In this document: piece after piece, positions 1-8,316 of the stretch | How positions within the stretch are numbered: the stretch's first letter is position 1 | Layout of the letters: each line of letters begins with the position of its first letter | Assembly (NCBI RefSeq): GCF_947493865.1 | Contig: NZ_CANLTC010000005.1 | Location: 62,001 to 126,000 of the forward strand | DNA from: an uncultured Halomonas sp. | GTDB taxonomy: Bacteria > Pseudomonadota > Gammaproteobacteria > Pseudomonadales > Halomonadaceae | Reading direction: 5' to 3' | Length of the DNA: 64,000 bases | Made by a program: the position numbers and the translations under genes | The notes under the pieces: generated by a model | Database searches by the model: none | What the model saw: only the letters and a program-made list of their open reading frames with translations | Told to the model about the DNA's origin: nothing

Positions 1-922
1 CTGCCAGGGTAGCCGCCAAGGCCTTGGCACTGGCCTGGAGGGGCTGAACGTACATGGCGTTGAGCCCGGCCACGCAGGCGCCATCGCCCAATGCATAGAT
101 ATCAGGCACCGAGGTGCGCAAGTAGCGATCGGTATGAACGCCCTCGGCGCTGACCTCGAGCCCCGCTTGGCGCGCCAGTTCAATGCGTGGCACCAAGCCG
201 GTGGCGATCAGCACCAGATCGGCCTCCAGGGAGTATCCATCATCGAGCGTCAACGCTGCACCGGCATCGTCGCCCTGCAATTCTTCGAGCACACGTCCCA
301 GTTTCATGTCGATGCCAATGTCAATGAACGCCTCCCCCAATACGCGGCCCAAGGGTTCGGGAAGAAGTCGCATCAGTGGGGTGTTTTCCGGCGCGATCAT
401 GACGACCTCATGGCCGCCGGCGCGCAGGTCATTGGCATATTCACAGCCCACCAGCCCTGCACCCACGATGGCCACGCGTCCAGGACGATCCAGCGCCATC
501 AAGGCCGCGTGAAAAACGCGGTAGTCATCGAGATCGTTGATGGTGAAGGCGCGCCCACCAAGCGACTCGGGGATGTCGAAGGGTGGCCGGGGGGCGGCAC
601 CGGTGGCCAGCACCAACTCGCCGTAGGCAAGACGCTCGCTGCCCAGCACCAGCTCGGCGGCCTGGGTATCGATGGCACCCACCCGGGTGTGGGTACGCAC
701 GACCGCTTGCAGCTCGTCGGCGGCCTGCAGGGCATTACGATTGACTAGCTTCTCGGGCGATATCTTCTTGGCGAAACCGGTGGAGAGCAAGGGTTTGGAG
801 TAGTCGTCGCCGCTGTCGGCGGTGATTAGCGTGATCGGACGCTCCGAACCCCGGGCACGCAGCTGACGAGCCAGCCCGAGTCCGGCCATGCCGGTGCCGA
901 GAATGGTCAAGGGTGCGCTCAT
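1..922 (-). CDS. Rubredoxin reductase-like FAD/NAD(P) oxidoreductase (partial, C-terminus outside window)
   Basis: The minus-strand frame is open from ATG at 922 to the window edge, giving about 307 residues of the N-terminal part. The protein starts MSAPLTILGTGMAGLGLARQ, with the GxGxxG fingerprint of an FAD-binding Rossmann fold. A second nucleotide fold follows near residue 145 (VAIVGAGLVGCEYA), as expected for NADH binding, and a C-terminal FAD motif reads DIYALGDGA. This is the class of pyridine-nucleotide-disulfide oxidoreductases that includes rubredoxin-NAD+ reductase (electron transfer from NADH to rubredoxin). No rubredoxin gene is visible here; it could lie beyond the edge. Placement beside ubiC-ubiA-phoBR on the opposite strand matches the rubA/rubB neighbourhood of pseudomonads. 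Other flavoprotein ferredoxin/rubredoxin reductases are possible. Confidence 0.8.
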   Translation of the reverse strand, partial: MSAPLTILGTGMAGLGLARQLRARGSERPITLITADSGDDYSKPLLSTGFAKKISPEKLVNRNALQAADELQAVVRTHTRVGAIDTQAAELVLGSERLAYGELVLATGAAPRPPFDIPESLGGRAFTINDLDDYRVFHAALMALDRPGRVAIVGAGLVGCEYANDLRAGGHEVVMIAPENTPLMRLLPEPLGRVLGEAFIDIGIDMKLGRVLEELQGDDAGAALTLDDGYSLEADLVLIATGLVPRIELARQAGLEVSAEGVHTDRYLRTSVPDIYALGDGACVAGLNAMYVQPLQASAKALAATLA

Positions 923-1028
923 GGAACTCCTGCCAGGCGATTCATGATAGAAACCTCATGGTACACTACGGCCCCCTGTTTTGGCCCGGAGCCCGCGTGA
1001 GCGCCGAACTTCGATCCTGCCGCCCCGT

Positions 1029-1169
1029 AGAACCTGTTTACGATCTAGCGAGTTAGTGTCAGACAAGGCAAATTCGGACGAAAAAACGGAGTTTACTGCT
1101 GTAAATGAGTATTTTGAGATCGGATTTAACGACGTATGACCGACACGCAGCAGATCATAAACAGGTTCT
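1029..1169. mobile_element. MITE-like element inserted in the ubiC 5' region
   Basis: This 141-bp segment is bounded by inverted repeats: AGAACCTGTTTACGATCT at 1029-1046 and its complement, with one mismatch, at 1152-1169. It contains no gene of its own. Its central 76 bp (1062-1137) match 38765-38840 at about 62 of 76 positions by eye. The flanks do not show a clear target duplication. Removing exactly these 141 bases joins GTG 997 in frame with the ubiC body. It is read as a non-autonomous transposon of uncertain family. Confidence 0.75.
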
Positions 1170-1170
1170 T

Positions 1171-1683
1171 ATGTCCTGGAGACCCGCTGCTGCCTGGCGG
1201 CCGGCCATGAGCAGCGACTGGTGGCACTGGGTCGCGTCCACGGATTCGCTGACCCGGCGTTTGACCGAGGCGGCGAACGGCGAGTTCAATGTCCGCTTGC
1301 TCGTTCAGCGCCTGGACCGGCCACGCCGCGACGAGGCCCTGGCGTTGACTATCCCTTTTACTCAGTGGGTCTGGCGCCGGGAAGTGGCCTTGTGCGCCGG
1401 TAAACAGCCTTGGGTCGTGGCCCGCTCCGTCGCGCCGTTGAGTGCACTGCAGGGGCAGCGCTTGAAGCAATTAGGTGAACGCTCCCTGGGCAGTTGGCTG
1501 TTCCGCCAGCCGGATCTCGAACGGGGCCCGATCGAGATAACCCGACAGCCGGCGCCCTTTCACCCTGCCGAGCCCGGCCCCTGGGGGCGACGCTCACTGT
1601 TTCGCCATGGCCGCTTCCGGGTATTGGTGCAGGAGTTCTTTCTTGCGCGCATGGCGGATGATCTGAAACTGCCCAGGCGCTAG
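1171..1683 (+). CDS. ubiC: Chorismate pyruvate-lyase (UbiC)
   Basis: Converts chorismate to 4-hydroxybenzoate and pyruvate, the first committed step of ubiquinone synthesis. UbiC hallmarks are visible: DSLTRRLTE near the N-terminus, the central [11 protein letters not shown] block with the conserved arginine, LGSWLF, WGRRSLF, and a C-terminal EFFLARM carrying the expected glutamate. It lies 32 bp upstream of ubiA. Start choice is difficult. ATG 1171 sits exactly after a 141-bp inserted repeat and gives 170 aa, close to the family size of about 165; ATG 1105 inside the repeat would give 192 aa. The ancestral start was probably GTG 997, which has a strong GGAG at 988-991 but now reads into a stop at 1054-1056 in the insertion. 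The enzyme core looks intact, so it is probably functional but with altered translation initiation. Confidence 0.85.
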   Translation: MSWRPAAAWRPAMSSDWWHWVASTDSLTRRLTEAANGEFNVRLLVQRLDRPRRDEALALTIPFTQWVWRREVALCAGKQPWVVARSVAPLSALQGQRLKQLGERSLGSWLFRQPDLERGPIEITRQPAPFHPAEPGPWGRRSLFRHGRFRVLVQEFFLARMADDLKLPRR

Positions 1684-1715
1684 ACTGGGCCCGCGATCCT
1701 TTCTCGGAGACTCTC

Positions 1716-2597
1716 ATGGATCAGGCGGTTCGCCCTCGTGGCCTCAAACGACTCCCCGACTTCCTGCAGCTGACCCGGCTCGACCGGCCGATCGGCACCT
1801 GGCTCTTGATGTGGCCGACCCTGTGGGCCCTGTGGGTTGCCGCCGATGGAATGCCGGCTCGAGACACGCTACTGATCTTCGTCGCCGGCGTCTATCTCAT
1901 GCGCGCCGCCGGCTGCGTGATCAACGACTACGCCGATCGCCACTGGGATGGCCATGTCAAGCGCACCAAGACACGCCCCCTGGCCACCGGACGAATCAGC
2001 GAAAACGAGGCCAAGGGGCTTTTCGCCGGCCTGGTGATCGCGGCCTTCCTGCTGGTGTGCTTCACCAATGTCTTTACCGTGATGCTCGCCTTCGGGGGCG
2101 TGGTGCTGGCCTTCATCTACCCTTTCATGAAGCGCTACACGAATTGGCCGCAGCTCTTTCTCGGGGCGGCGTTTTCCTGGTCGATCCCCATGGCCTTTGG
2201 CGCCGTGCTGGAAACGGTTCCCGTGGAAGCCTGGCTCTTGTTCTGCGCCAACCTGGCCTGGACCGTGGCCTACGACACCGAGTACGCCATGGTCGATCGC
2301 GATGACGATCTTAAGGTCGGCATCAAATCCACCGCGGTGCTGTTCGGCCACTACGACCGGCTGATGATCGGCCTGCTGCAGCTGGCTACCCTGACGCTTC
2401 TGGCGATCGTCGGCACTCGTCTTGCGTTGGGTGGCTTCTTCTGGCTGGGGCTTGTGGCCATGGCGTTGATCTTCGTCTATCAGCACTGGCTGATCCGCCA
2501 TCGCTCCCGGGAACGCTGCTTCCAGGCGTTTCTCAACAATCACTGGGCGGGGTTGGTGGTGTGTGCGGGGTTGGTCCTGGAGCTCTGGCCGGTCTAA
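1716..2597 (+). CDS. ubiA: 4-hydroxybenzoate polyprenyltransferase (UbiA)
   Basis: Integral membrane prenyltransferase that attaches the polyprenyl tail to 4-hydroxybenzoate in ubiquinone synthesis. The 293-aa length matches the family. Both Asp-rich motifs that bind Mg-diphosphate are present: NDYADRHWD near residue 70 and [12 protein letters not shown] near residue 195. Several hydrophobic segments fill the rest. The start is ATG 1716 behind TCGGAGACTCTC. It follows ubiC closely, so a ubiC-ubiA transcription unit is likely. A MITE-like repeat begins four bases after its stop codon. Confidence 0.96.
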   Translation: MDQAVRPRGLKRLPDFLQLTRLDRPIGTWLLMWPTLWALWVAADGMPARDTLLIFVAGVYLMRAAGCVINDYADRHWDGHVKRTKTRPLATGRISENEAKGLFAGLVIAAFLLVCFTNVFTVMLAFGGVVLAFIYPFMKRYTNWPQLFLGAAFSWSIPMAFGAVLETVPVEAWLLFCANLAWTVAYDTEYAMVDRDDDLKVGIKSTAVLFGHYDRLMIGLLQLATLTLLAIVGTRLALGGFFWLGLVAMALIFVYQHWLIRHRSRERCFQAFLNNHWAGLVVCAGLVLELWPV

Positions 2598-2600
2598 CTA

Positions 2601-2745
2601 GGGAATCACTGCATAAATGCCTACGCGAACGAATTACTGCGTTGCGCGGTACTCGAAGGCTCGCCTAACCCCATGTTATGTCTCGCCTTCTGTGTTCCGT
2701 GCGCCTTGTACTTCATTTCGCTCGTCTATTTATTCAGCAATTCCC
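2601..2745. mobile_element. MITE-like element between ubiA and phoB
   Basis: A 145-bp segment ends in 17-bp imperfect inverted repeats: GGGAATCACTGCATAAA at 2601-2617 and the complement of GGGAATTGCTGAATAAA at 2729-2745 (14 of 17 match). It has no convincing coding content. No clear target duplication is visible. It occupies half of the 292-bp gap between ubiA and phoB; the rest carries the phoB promoter. Confidence 0.5.
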
Positions 2746-2787
2746 TCGAAAGTGCCATCGCTCGGCAACTTTTATCAGTAAATCCTG

Positions 2788-2805
2788 CTGTCATGAGGCT
2801 GTCAT
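2788..2805 (+). promoter_or_regulatory. Pho box upstream of phoB
   Basis: CTGTCATGAGGCTGTCAT is an exact match to the PhoB-binding direct repeat (two CTGTCAT units with 11-bp periodicity). It lies 84 bp before the phoB ATG and outside the MITE-like element. It implies positive autoregulation of phoBR under phosphate limitation, as established for PhoB in other gammaproteobacteria. Confidence 0.9.
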
Positions 2806-2889
2806 GTATACGCGATGTAATCGTCATCGTTCTGACATTTCGAAGGAACCTGAGAAGGGGTTCGCTTCACGTTTCAACGAGGCCAGTGG

Positions 2890-3579
2890 ATGACTGCCAA
2901 GACCATTCTCGTCGTCGATGACGAAGCCGCCATTCGCGAGATGATCGCCGTCGCGCTGGAGATGGCGGATTACCGCGTCCTGGAAGCGGACAACGCCCAG
3001 GAGGCCCACGCTCTGATCGTCGATGAGCAGCCCGATCTATTGCTGCTCGACTGGATGATGCCGGGTACCAGCGGCATCGAACTCGCGCGCCGGCTCAAGC
3101 GCGAGGAAGCCACCAGCGAGTTGCCGATCATCCTGCTCACCGCCAAGAGCGAGGAGGACAACAAGATACTGGGTCTGGAAGCGGGCGCCGACGATTACAT
3201 CACCAAGCCGTTTTCACCTCGGGAATTGATTGCCCGGCTGCGGGCGGTACTGCGTCGCGCCACACCCCGCGGCATCGAGGAGGCGGTGGAGGTCGAGGGT
3301 CTGTTGCTCGACCCCGCCAGCCATCGGGTATCCTCCAATGGCCAGGCGCTGGAGATAGGACCCACCGAATACCGCCTGTTGCAGTTCTTCATGACCCACC
3401 AGGAGCGCGCCTACACCCGGGGCCAACTGCTGGATCAGGTGTGGGGCGGCAATGTCTACGTCGAGGAGCGCACCGTGGACGTGCATATCCGTCGCCTGCG
3501 CAAGGCCCTGGGCGAGACCCATCAACATCTGATCCAGACCGTGCGCGGTACCGGCTATCGCTTTTCGACCCAGCTATGA
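2890..3579 (+). CDS. phoB: Phosphate regulon response regulator PhoB
   Basis: OmpR/PhoB-family response regulator that activates phosphate-starvation genes. The receiver domain (about residues 1-120) has the acidic pair D10/D11, phosphoacceptor D54 in LLLLDWMMPG, T84 and K106. The C-terminal winged helix ends with the VDVHIRRLRKALGE recognition region and VRGTGYRF. The 229-aa length equals typical PhoB. The identification rests on the family resemblance, the adjacent phoR and the perfect Pho box upstream. The stop codon lies 10 bp before the phoR start. Confidence 0.97.
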   Translation: MTAKTILVVDDEAAIREMIAVALEMADYRVLEADNAQEAHALIVDEQPDLLLLDWMMPGTSGIELARRLKREEATSELPIILLTAKSEEDNKILGLEAGADDYITKPFSPRELIARLRAVLRRATPRGIEEAVEVEGLLLDPASHRVSSNGQALEIGPTEYRLLQFFMTHQERAYTRGQLLDQVWGGNVYVEERTVDVHIRRLRKALGETHQHLIQTVRGTGYRFSTQL

Positions 3580-3588
3580 ACCGACTCC

Positions 3589-4932
3589 ATGTACTACTGG
3601 ACCAATGAACTCTGGCGGCTCGCCTATCTGATCGTCGGCATGGGCGGCCTGGGCTGGCTCATCGGCCTGCCCGGCTGGGGGCTGGCCGCGGGACTTGCGC
3701 TGTTCATCGCCATTCACATCCGCCATTTGCGCCAGCTCTATGCCTGGCTGTATCAGAACCCTCACCAGGAACCGCCCGCCGGCACCGGTGTATGGGGCGA
3801 TCTCTTCGATCGCCTGTATCGCTATCAAAAAGCGCAGCACAAGGCCCAGTCACGCTTGCGCGACGTCATTCGACGCGTTCAGGAGTCCGCGGAAGCCATG
3901 CGCGACAGTGTGGTGATGCTCGACCGGCGCGGCAACCTGGACTGGTGGAACAGTGCCGCCGAACACATGCTGGGCCTGAAGTCCCCCCAGGATCGCGGCC
4001 AGCACGTCACCAACCTGCTGCGCGATCCGCAGTTCATCACCTATTTCGAGGCCCGGGACTATCGCGAGCCCCTGATCCTGTCCTCGCCGGTGCGCGGTGA
4101 TCTGGTGCTGCAATTTCAGTTGACCCTGTTTGGCGACGACGAACGCCTGATCCTGGTCCGGGACATCACTCGCCTGCAGCGCCTGGAGCAGATGCGCCAG
4201 GACTTCGTCGCCAACGTCTCTCACGAGTTGAAGACGCCGCTGACGGTATTAGTCGGTTATCTGGAAACCTACAGCGAGCATGCCGAGCAACTGCCGCCGC
4301 GCTGGCAACGCGGTTTACAGCAAATGCAGGAACAGACCCTACGCATGCAGAACCTGGTCGCCGATTTACTGCTGCTTTCGCGGCTGGAAACCGATCACCG
4401 CACCCGGCAAACCGCGAAGATCGAACTTCCTGGCCTGCTTGAAAGCATTCGCCGGGATGCCGAGACCCTCTCGGAAGGCAGTCATACCCTGCGCATCGAG
4501 ATCGAAGAACCTCGGTCTATTGCCGGTGCCGAACAAGAGATCCGCAGCGCCATCTCCAACCTGGTCTTCAACGCCGTGCGCTACACCGCCCCGGGCAGCA
4601 CCATCACCCTACGCTGGCACCCTCGGCGCGCCGGTGCCGCCCTGGAAGTGATCGATGATGGCGAGGGTATCGATGCGGTGCATATCCCGCGCCTCACCGA
4701 ACGCTTCTACCGCGTCGACAAGGGCCGCAGCACCGCCACCGGCGGCACCGGGCTAGGGCTTGCCATCGTCAAGCATGTGCTGTTGCGCCACGATGCCCAC
4801 CTGGAAATCGAATCCCGCCTGGGCCAGGGCGCGCTGTTTCGCTGCGTCTTCCCCGCAGCGCGACTGACACAAGCCACTGGCGATATCTCGGAGGAATCGA
4901 CACTCATCCCCGGTAGCTTGCGCCGACGTTGA
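3589..4932 (+). CDS. phoR: Phosphate regulon sensor histidine kinase PhoR
   Basis: Membrane histidine kinase that phosphorylates PhoB when phosphate is scarce. The 447-aa protein has two N-terminal hydrophobic stretches within the first 45 residues, a PAS-like sensor region (SAEAMRDSVVMLDRRGNLDWWN), the dimerisation/phosphoacceptor box NVSHELKTPL with His212, and an ATPase domain with N, G1 (IDDGEGID) and G2 (GGTGLGLAIVK) boxes. It follows phoB by 10 bp and is surely co-transcribed. It converges on cysZ with only nine bases between the stop codons. Confidence 0.96.
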   Translation: MYYWTNELWRLAYLIVGMGGLGWLIGLPGWGLAAGLALFIAIHIRHLRQLYAWLYQNPHQEPPAGTGVWGDLFDRLYRYQKAQHKAQSRLRDVIRRVQESAEAMRDSVVMLDRRGNLDWWNSAAEHMLGLKSPQDRGQHVTNLLRDPQFITYFEARDYREPLILSSPVRGDLVLQFQLTLFGDDERLILVRDITRLQRLEQMRQDFVANVSHELKTPLTVLVGYLETYSEHAEQLPPRWQRGLQQMQEQTLRMQNLVADLLLLSRLETDHRTRQTAKIELPGLLESIRRDAETLSEGSHTLRIEIEEPRSIAGAEQEIRSAISNLVFNAVRYTAPGSTITLRWHPRRAGAALEVIDDGEGIDAVHIPRLTERFYRVDKGRSTATGGTGLGLAIVKHVLLRHDAHLEIESRLGQGALFRCVFPAARLTQATGDISEESTLIPGSLRRR

Positions 4933-4941
4933 TAGTCTCGA

Positions 4942-5667
4942 TCAGCGCCGCACCGGCAGCGCCTGGTAGTGCTGCCGCCACATCAGCACCGAGGCGGCCA
5001 CCGCTCCGGGCAACAGGATGAGATTAGCCACGGGAATCCAGGTCGCCAGCAGCACCCAGCCGCCGAAGGTCAGGGTCGGCCACCAGCGCGAACGCAGCCG
5101 GCGCTTCATGTCATCGAAGCTGACCCGGTTGTTGTCCATCGGGTAGTCGAGATAGGTGATCGCCATCATCCAGGCGGAGAATGCCGCCCATAGGAAAGGC
5201 ATGGCTAAATTGAGCCCCGGCACGAAGCCGATCAAAAAGAGCAGCGCCATGCGCGGCAATATGTAGGCCAGCTTGACCAGTTCCCGGCCCAGCGAGTCAA
5301 TGGCGCTGCGCCAGAAGCCGCGATCGTCTAGGGGTGGGCTGCCGGTCACACGCAATTCGACCTTCTCGGCGAGAAAGCCGTAGAACGGCGCGGCGATGAG
5401 ATTGGAGACCAGAGAAAAGGTGAAAAAAACGATCAGCCCGAGGCTTAACACAAGCAGCGGCCAGATCAGCCACTCGAGCCACATGAGCCAGCTCGGCACC
5501 TTGAGCATCCAGTAATCGAGCCAGCCGCCGAAGTTGTTGAGCAGATAAGCGATGGTGCCCACATAAAGCACCAGATTGACAAGGACCGGCAGGAAAACGT
5601 AGCGCCGCAGGCCTTTTGAGAGAACCAGCCGCGTTCCCTGGGTCAGGGCACCAAAGGCATTGAGCAT
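4942..5667 (-). CDS. cysZ: Sulfate transporter CysZ family protein
   Basis: A 241-aa inner-membrane protein of the CysZ/EI24 family, which imports sulfate for cysteine synthesis. Hydrophobic helices occur around residues 25-45, 65-95, 140-175 and 205-230, and the internal motif LIAAPFYGFLAEKVE is typical of the family. It lies 26 bp downstream of phoU on the same strand, so the two are probably co-transcribed. That pairing links a sulfate importer with the phosphate regulator and is not the usual pst-phoU arrangement. Confidence 0.88.
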   Translation of the reverse strand: MLNAFGALTQGTRLVLSKGLRRYVFLPVLVNLVLYVGTIAYLLNNFGGWLDYWMLKVPSWLMWLEWLIWPLLVLSLGLIVFFTFSLVSNLIAAPFYGFLAEKVELRVTGSPPLDDRGFWRSAIDSLGRELVKLAYILPRMALLFLIGFVPGLNLAMPFLWAAFSAWMMAITYLDYPMDNNRVSFDDMKRRLRSRWWPTLTFGGWVLLATWIPVANLILLPGAVAASVLMWRQHYQALPVRR

Positions 5668-5693
5668 GAAAAGGCGTCACTCCGGAGAAAAGC

Positions 5694-6422
5694 CTAAACC
5701 TTACCCTTGAGCGCCGCCTCGTCAAGTGTATTGGCGTCGATATGGCGAATATCCAGCCCCTTGACCAGATACACCACATACTCTGCCAGATTGTCCGCAT
5801 GATCGCCGATGCGTTCCAGCGCCCGCAGAATCCACATCACACTCAGAATGGAGCTGATCGAGCGCGGGTCTTCCATCATGAAGGTCATCAGCGAACGCAT
5901 GGCGGTGGTGTACTCGGTATCCACCAGTTCGTCCTCCCGGGCGACGCTCAACGCCAGGTCCGTATCGAAGCGGGCGAAAGCGGTCAGGGCATCCCGCACC
6001 ATCTTGCGCACATGTTCGCTGATGTGACGCACCTCGACGAAGCCACGGGTATTTCGCCCAGCCTCTGCCAGGGCCATGGCGTTGCGGGCGATCTTGCTGG
6101 CTTCATCGCCGATGCGTTCCAGATCCGAGGTGGCCCGAATCACCGCCAATACCAGACGCAGATCCGAAGCCGCCGGTTGTCGGCGCGCCAGCACCCGGGT
6201 GCACTCTTCGTCGATCTTGATCTGCATGGCGTTTACGGCCTGGTCGTTGTCGCAGACCTCTTCCGCCAGATGGCTATCCCCTTCCAGCAGCGCATGGATG
6301 GCACTCTCGACTTGCTTTTCGACCAACCCACCCATGGCCATCAGGTGCGTCTTTAGCGCCTCGAGTTCCTGATTGAACTGCTTGGAGATATGCTGACCGT
6401 GAGTGTCGCTGGTGATGTCCAT
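5694..6422 (-). CDS. phoU: Phosphate signalling protein PhoU
   Basis: Cytoplasmic all-helical protein that relays the state of the Pst phosphate transporter to PhoR and so represses the Pho regulon in high phosphate. At 242 aa it has the usual length, with the repeated three-helix PhoU metal-binding motifs (DEECTRVLARRQPAASDLR and RIGDEASKIA in the first half, RIGDHADNLAEYV in the second). The start ATG has an excellent GGAGG at six bases. No pst genes are nearby. An imperfect Pho-box-like repeat lies upstream. Its partner phoR is the second gene to the left, transcribed convergently. Confidence 0.95.
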   Translation of the reverse strand: MDITSDTHGQHISKQFNQELEALKTHLMAMGGLVEKQVESAIHALLEGDSHLAEEVCDNDQAVNAMQIKIDEECTRVLARRQPAASDLRLVLAVIRATSDLERIGDEASKIARNAMALAEAGRNTRGFVEVRHISEHVRKMVRDALTAFARFDTDLALSVAREDELVDTEYTTAMRSLMTFMMEDPRSISSILSVMWILRALERIGDHADNLAEYVVYLVKGLDIRHIDANTLDEAALKGKV

Positions 6423-6460
6423 GGAAACCTCCTGGGCGGGACGTCGGATTGGAAACGAGA

Positions 6461-6480
6461 ATGACAGGAAAAGATGACAA
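6461..6480 (-). promoter_or_regulatory. Imperfect Pho-box-like repeat upstream of phoU
   Basis: On the phoU strand the segment reads TTGTCAT, six bases, CTGTCAT. The half-sites match the Pho consensus, but the spacing is 13 bp instead of 11, so binding is uncertain. It lies 39-58 bp before the phoU start. Confidence 0.35.
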
Positions 6481-6648
6481 TTCGATTAAACGTCCTTCGC
6501 TTCCTCACGCCAGCTCGCAAATGGCAACGGCGAACAATGCCATGACTGGCCGATTACCCGAGATGGCGTTTAAGATAGCGCGCCTGAACTAGCCTGTTTG
6601 AATCGGCCATTCACAACACCACAATAAGCCATTGTAGAAGAGACCTTC

Positions 6649-7053
6649 ATGACCGATCTCGATGATATCCCCACGCCCCAGGGTGACTTGACCCTCAAGC
6701 TGCTTACTTCCCGGCAGGATACCAATTTCTATGGCGATATCGCCGGGGGGTGGCTGGTCAATCACATGGATCAGGCCGCTGAACTCTGTGCCGGTCGTCT
6801 GGCCCATGGGCGTACTGCGACGGTCGCCATTGAAACCATGGATTTCCTGTGTCCGGTGCGGGTGGGCTCCGTAGTCAACATCTATACCGACGCTCAGGAT
6901 ATCGGGCGTAGCTCGATCAAGATCAATGTCGAGGTCTGGATACGCCCGCCTCACGAGCGCAACCCCGATGAGCTATACAAGGTCACCGAGGCGCGTTTCG
7001 TGATGGTGGCCCTGGACGACAACGGCCGGATACGTGCCGTACCCGGCGAGTGA
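6649..7053 (+). CDS. Acyl-CoA thioesterase, YciA-like hot-dog fold
   Basis: A 134-aa single hot-dog domain protein predicted to hydrolyse acyl-CoA thioesters. Visible family features are DTNFYGDIAGGWLVNHMDQAA (the helix with the catalytic Asp) and the strand region VAIETMDFLCPVRVGSVVNIYT, followed by GRSSIKINVEVW. These resemble YciA/acyl-CoA hydrolases. It stands alone, divergent from phoU and ending four bases before the convergent TRAP binding-protein gene. Exact chain-length specificity cannot be read from sequence. Confidence 0.85.
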   Translation: MTDLDDIPTPQGDLTLKLLTSRQDTNFYGDIAGGWLVNHMDQAAELCAGRLAHGRTATVAIETMDFLCPVRVGSVVNIYTDAQDIGRSSIKINVEVWIRPPHERNPDELYKVTEARFVMVALDDNGRIRAVPGE

Positions 7054-7057
7054 TCGA

Positions 7058-8161
7058 TTACTTCGCTTCGCTCGCCAGCTGACGATTCTTCAGATAGGCG
7101 AACTCGCCCACATCGGTATAGGACGACACGAGCTGCTGAAATTCCTTGTAGGAGTCGTAGATCTCCTTCGAGCTGTCGTCCTTGTCGACCTGTTCCTGCA
7201 GCACTTCCTCGGAGGCCTTGGCCAACGCCTTGACGACATCCTCGGGCAAGGAGCGCAAATTCACGCCGTGCTTGTCCACCAGCGCCTTCAAGGATTCCGC
7301 GTTGCGGTGGGTAAACTCGTTGATCATGGCCAGATTGGCGGAGCGCGCCGCTTCCTCGACCACCGCCTTGAGATCGTCCGGAAGCTCATTCCAGGCGTCC
7401 AGATTGACGGTACCTTCCAGCGCTGCGCTGGGCTCGTTCCAGGCGGTGGTATAGTAATAATCCGCGACCTGATGCAGGCCGAAGGCCAGATCGTTGTAAG
7501 GGCCGACCCAATCCGCGGCATCCAGCACTCCGGTCTGCATCGAAGTGAAGATTTCAGAACCCGGCATGTTCACCGCCGTGGCGCCGATGCGGTTCATGAC
7601 CTCTCCGGCCAACCCCGGCAAGCGGATCTTGAGCCCCTTCATGTCCTCCAGGGAATTGATCTCCTTCTTGAACCAGCCCGCCATCTGAGTACCGGTATTG
7701 CCTACCACGAAGGGCTTGAGATTGTGCTCCTCGTAGAGCGCATCCCATAGTTTCATGCCATCGCCACGGTACAACCAGGCGTTGGTCTCGTTGACCGTCA
7801 TGCCGAAGGGCACCGCGGTGAAGAACTGTGCCGCCGGCACCTTGCCCCGCCAGTAATAGGCGGCGGAGTGGCCCATCTGCGCGGTACCGCTGGAGACCGC
7901 ATCGAACACCTCCAACGCCGGCACCAGATCACCTGCACCGTACACATCGACCTGCAGACGCCCTCCGGAAAGCGTATTGATACGCTCCGCCAGATCGTTG
8001 GCGCCGGTACCCAAGGCCGGAAAATTCTTCGGCCAGGAGGTGACCATCTTCCATTTGATGGGCTTCTTTTCCTCCTCCGCACGGGCCGTGGAGACGAAGG
8101 GGGCGGCAGCGATGCCCGCGGCGCCAGCGCCCAGACCGGTGAGAAACTTGCGACGTTGCAT
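7058..8161 (-). CDS. TRAP transporter substrate-binding protein, DctP/TakP-like
   Basis: A 367-aa periplasmic solute receptor for a tripartite ATP-independent periplasmic transporter. It opens with a Tat-type signal (MQRRKFLTGLGAGAAG, cleavage likely after STARAEE), unusual but known for this subfamily. The mature part carries DctP-family signatures: GLKIRLPGLAGEVMNRIGA with the ligand-contacting Arg, and GSEIFTSMQTGVLDAADWVGP. The latter resembles 2-oxoacid-binding TakP proteins, so an alpha-keto acid ligand is plausible. No DctQ or DctM membrane subunit is adjacent, so it is an orphan receptor here. It follows the TMAO-reductase-type operon on the same strand, separated by a strong terminator. 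Confidence 0.88.
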   Translation of the reverse strand: MQRRKFLTGLGAGAAGIAAAPFVSTARAEEEKKPIKWKMVTSWPKNFPALGTGANDLAERINTLSGGRLQVDVYGAGDLVPALEVFDAVSSGTAQMGHSAAYYWRGKVPAAQFFTAVPFGMTVNETNAWLYRGDGMKLWDALYEEHNLKPFVVGNTGTQMAGWFKKEINSLEDMKGLKIRLPGLAGEVMNRIGATAVNMPGSEIFTSMQTGVLDAADWVGPYNDLAFGLHQVADYYYTTAWNEPSAALEGTVNLDAWNELPDDLKAVVEEAARSANLAMINEFTHRNAESLKALVDKHGVNLRSLPEDVVKALAKASEEVLQEQVDKDDSSKEIYDSYKEFQQLVSSYTDVGEFAYLKNRQLASEAK

Positions 8162-8261
8162 GATGGCGTGACTCCATGTGCGTTGTTCTTAACGCTCGCA
8201 GTATGCGCGATGGACAATTTAAGGAGCAAGCGCTACACACGCTGCCTCAATGGCAACCCAT

Positions 8262-8287
8262 AAAAAACGGGCCGCGTTAGCGGCCCG
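8262..8287 (-). terminator. Rho-independent terminator after the torA-like gene
   Basis: An eight-base GC-rich stem (CGGGCCGC with GCGGCCCG) and a four-base loop are followed on the minus strand by TTTTTT. It sits about 30 bp past the molybdoenzyme stop codon and insulates the TRAP binding-protein gene. Confidence 0.88.
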
Positions 8288-8316
8288 ATCAATCCTTGCT
8301 AAAGATACAACCTGTC

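Noticed and set aside
134..748. Long plus-strand open frame (204 aa) at the left edge
   Set aside because: It is antisense to the rubredoxin reductase-like gene, whose minus-strand translation has clear FAD and NAD motifs; the plus frame shows no recognisable domain.
2673..2921. Short plus-strand frame between ubiA and phoB
   Set aside because: It lies across the MITE-like end, the Pho box and the phoB start; no homology features.
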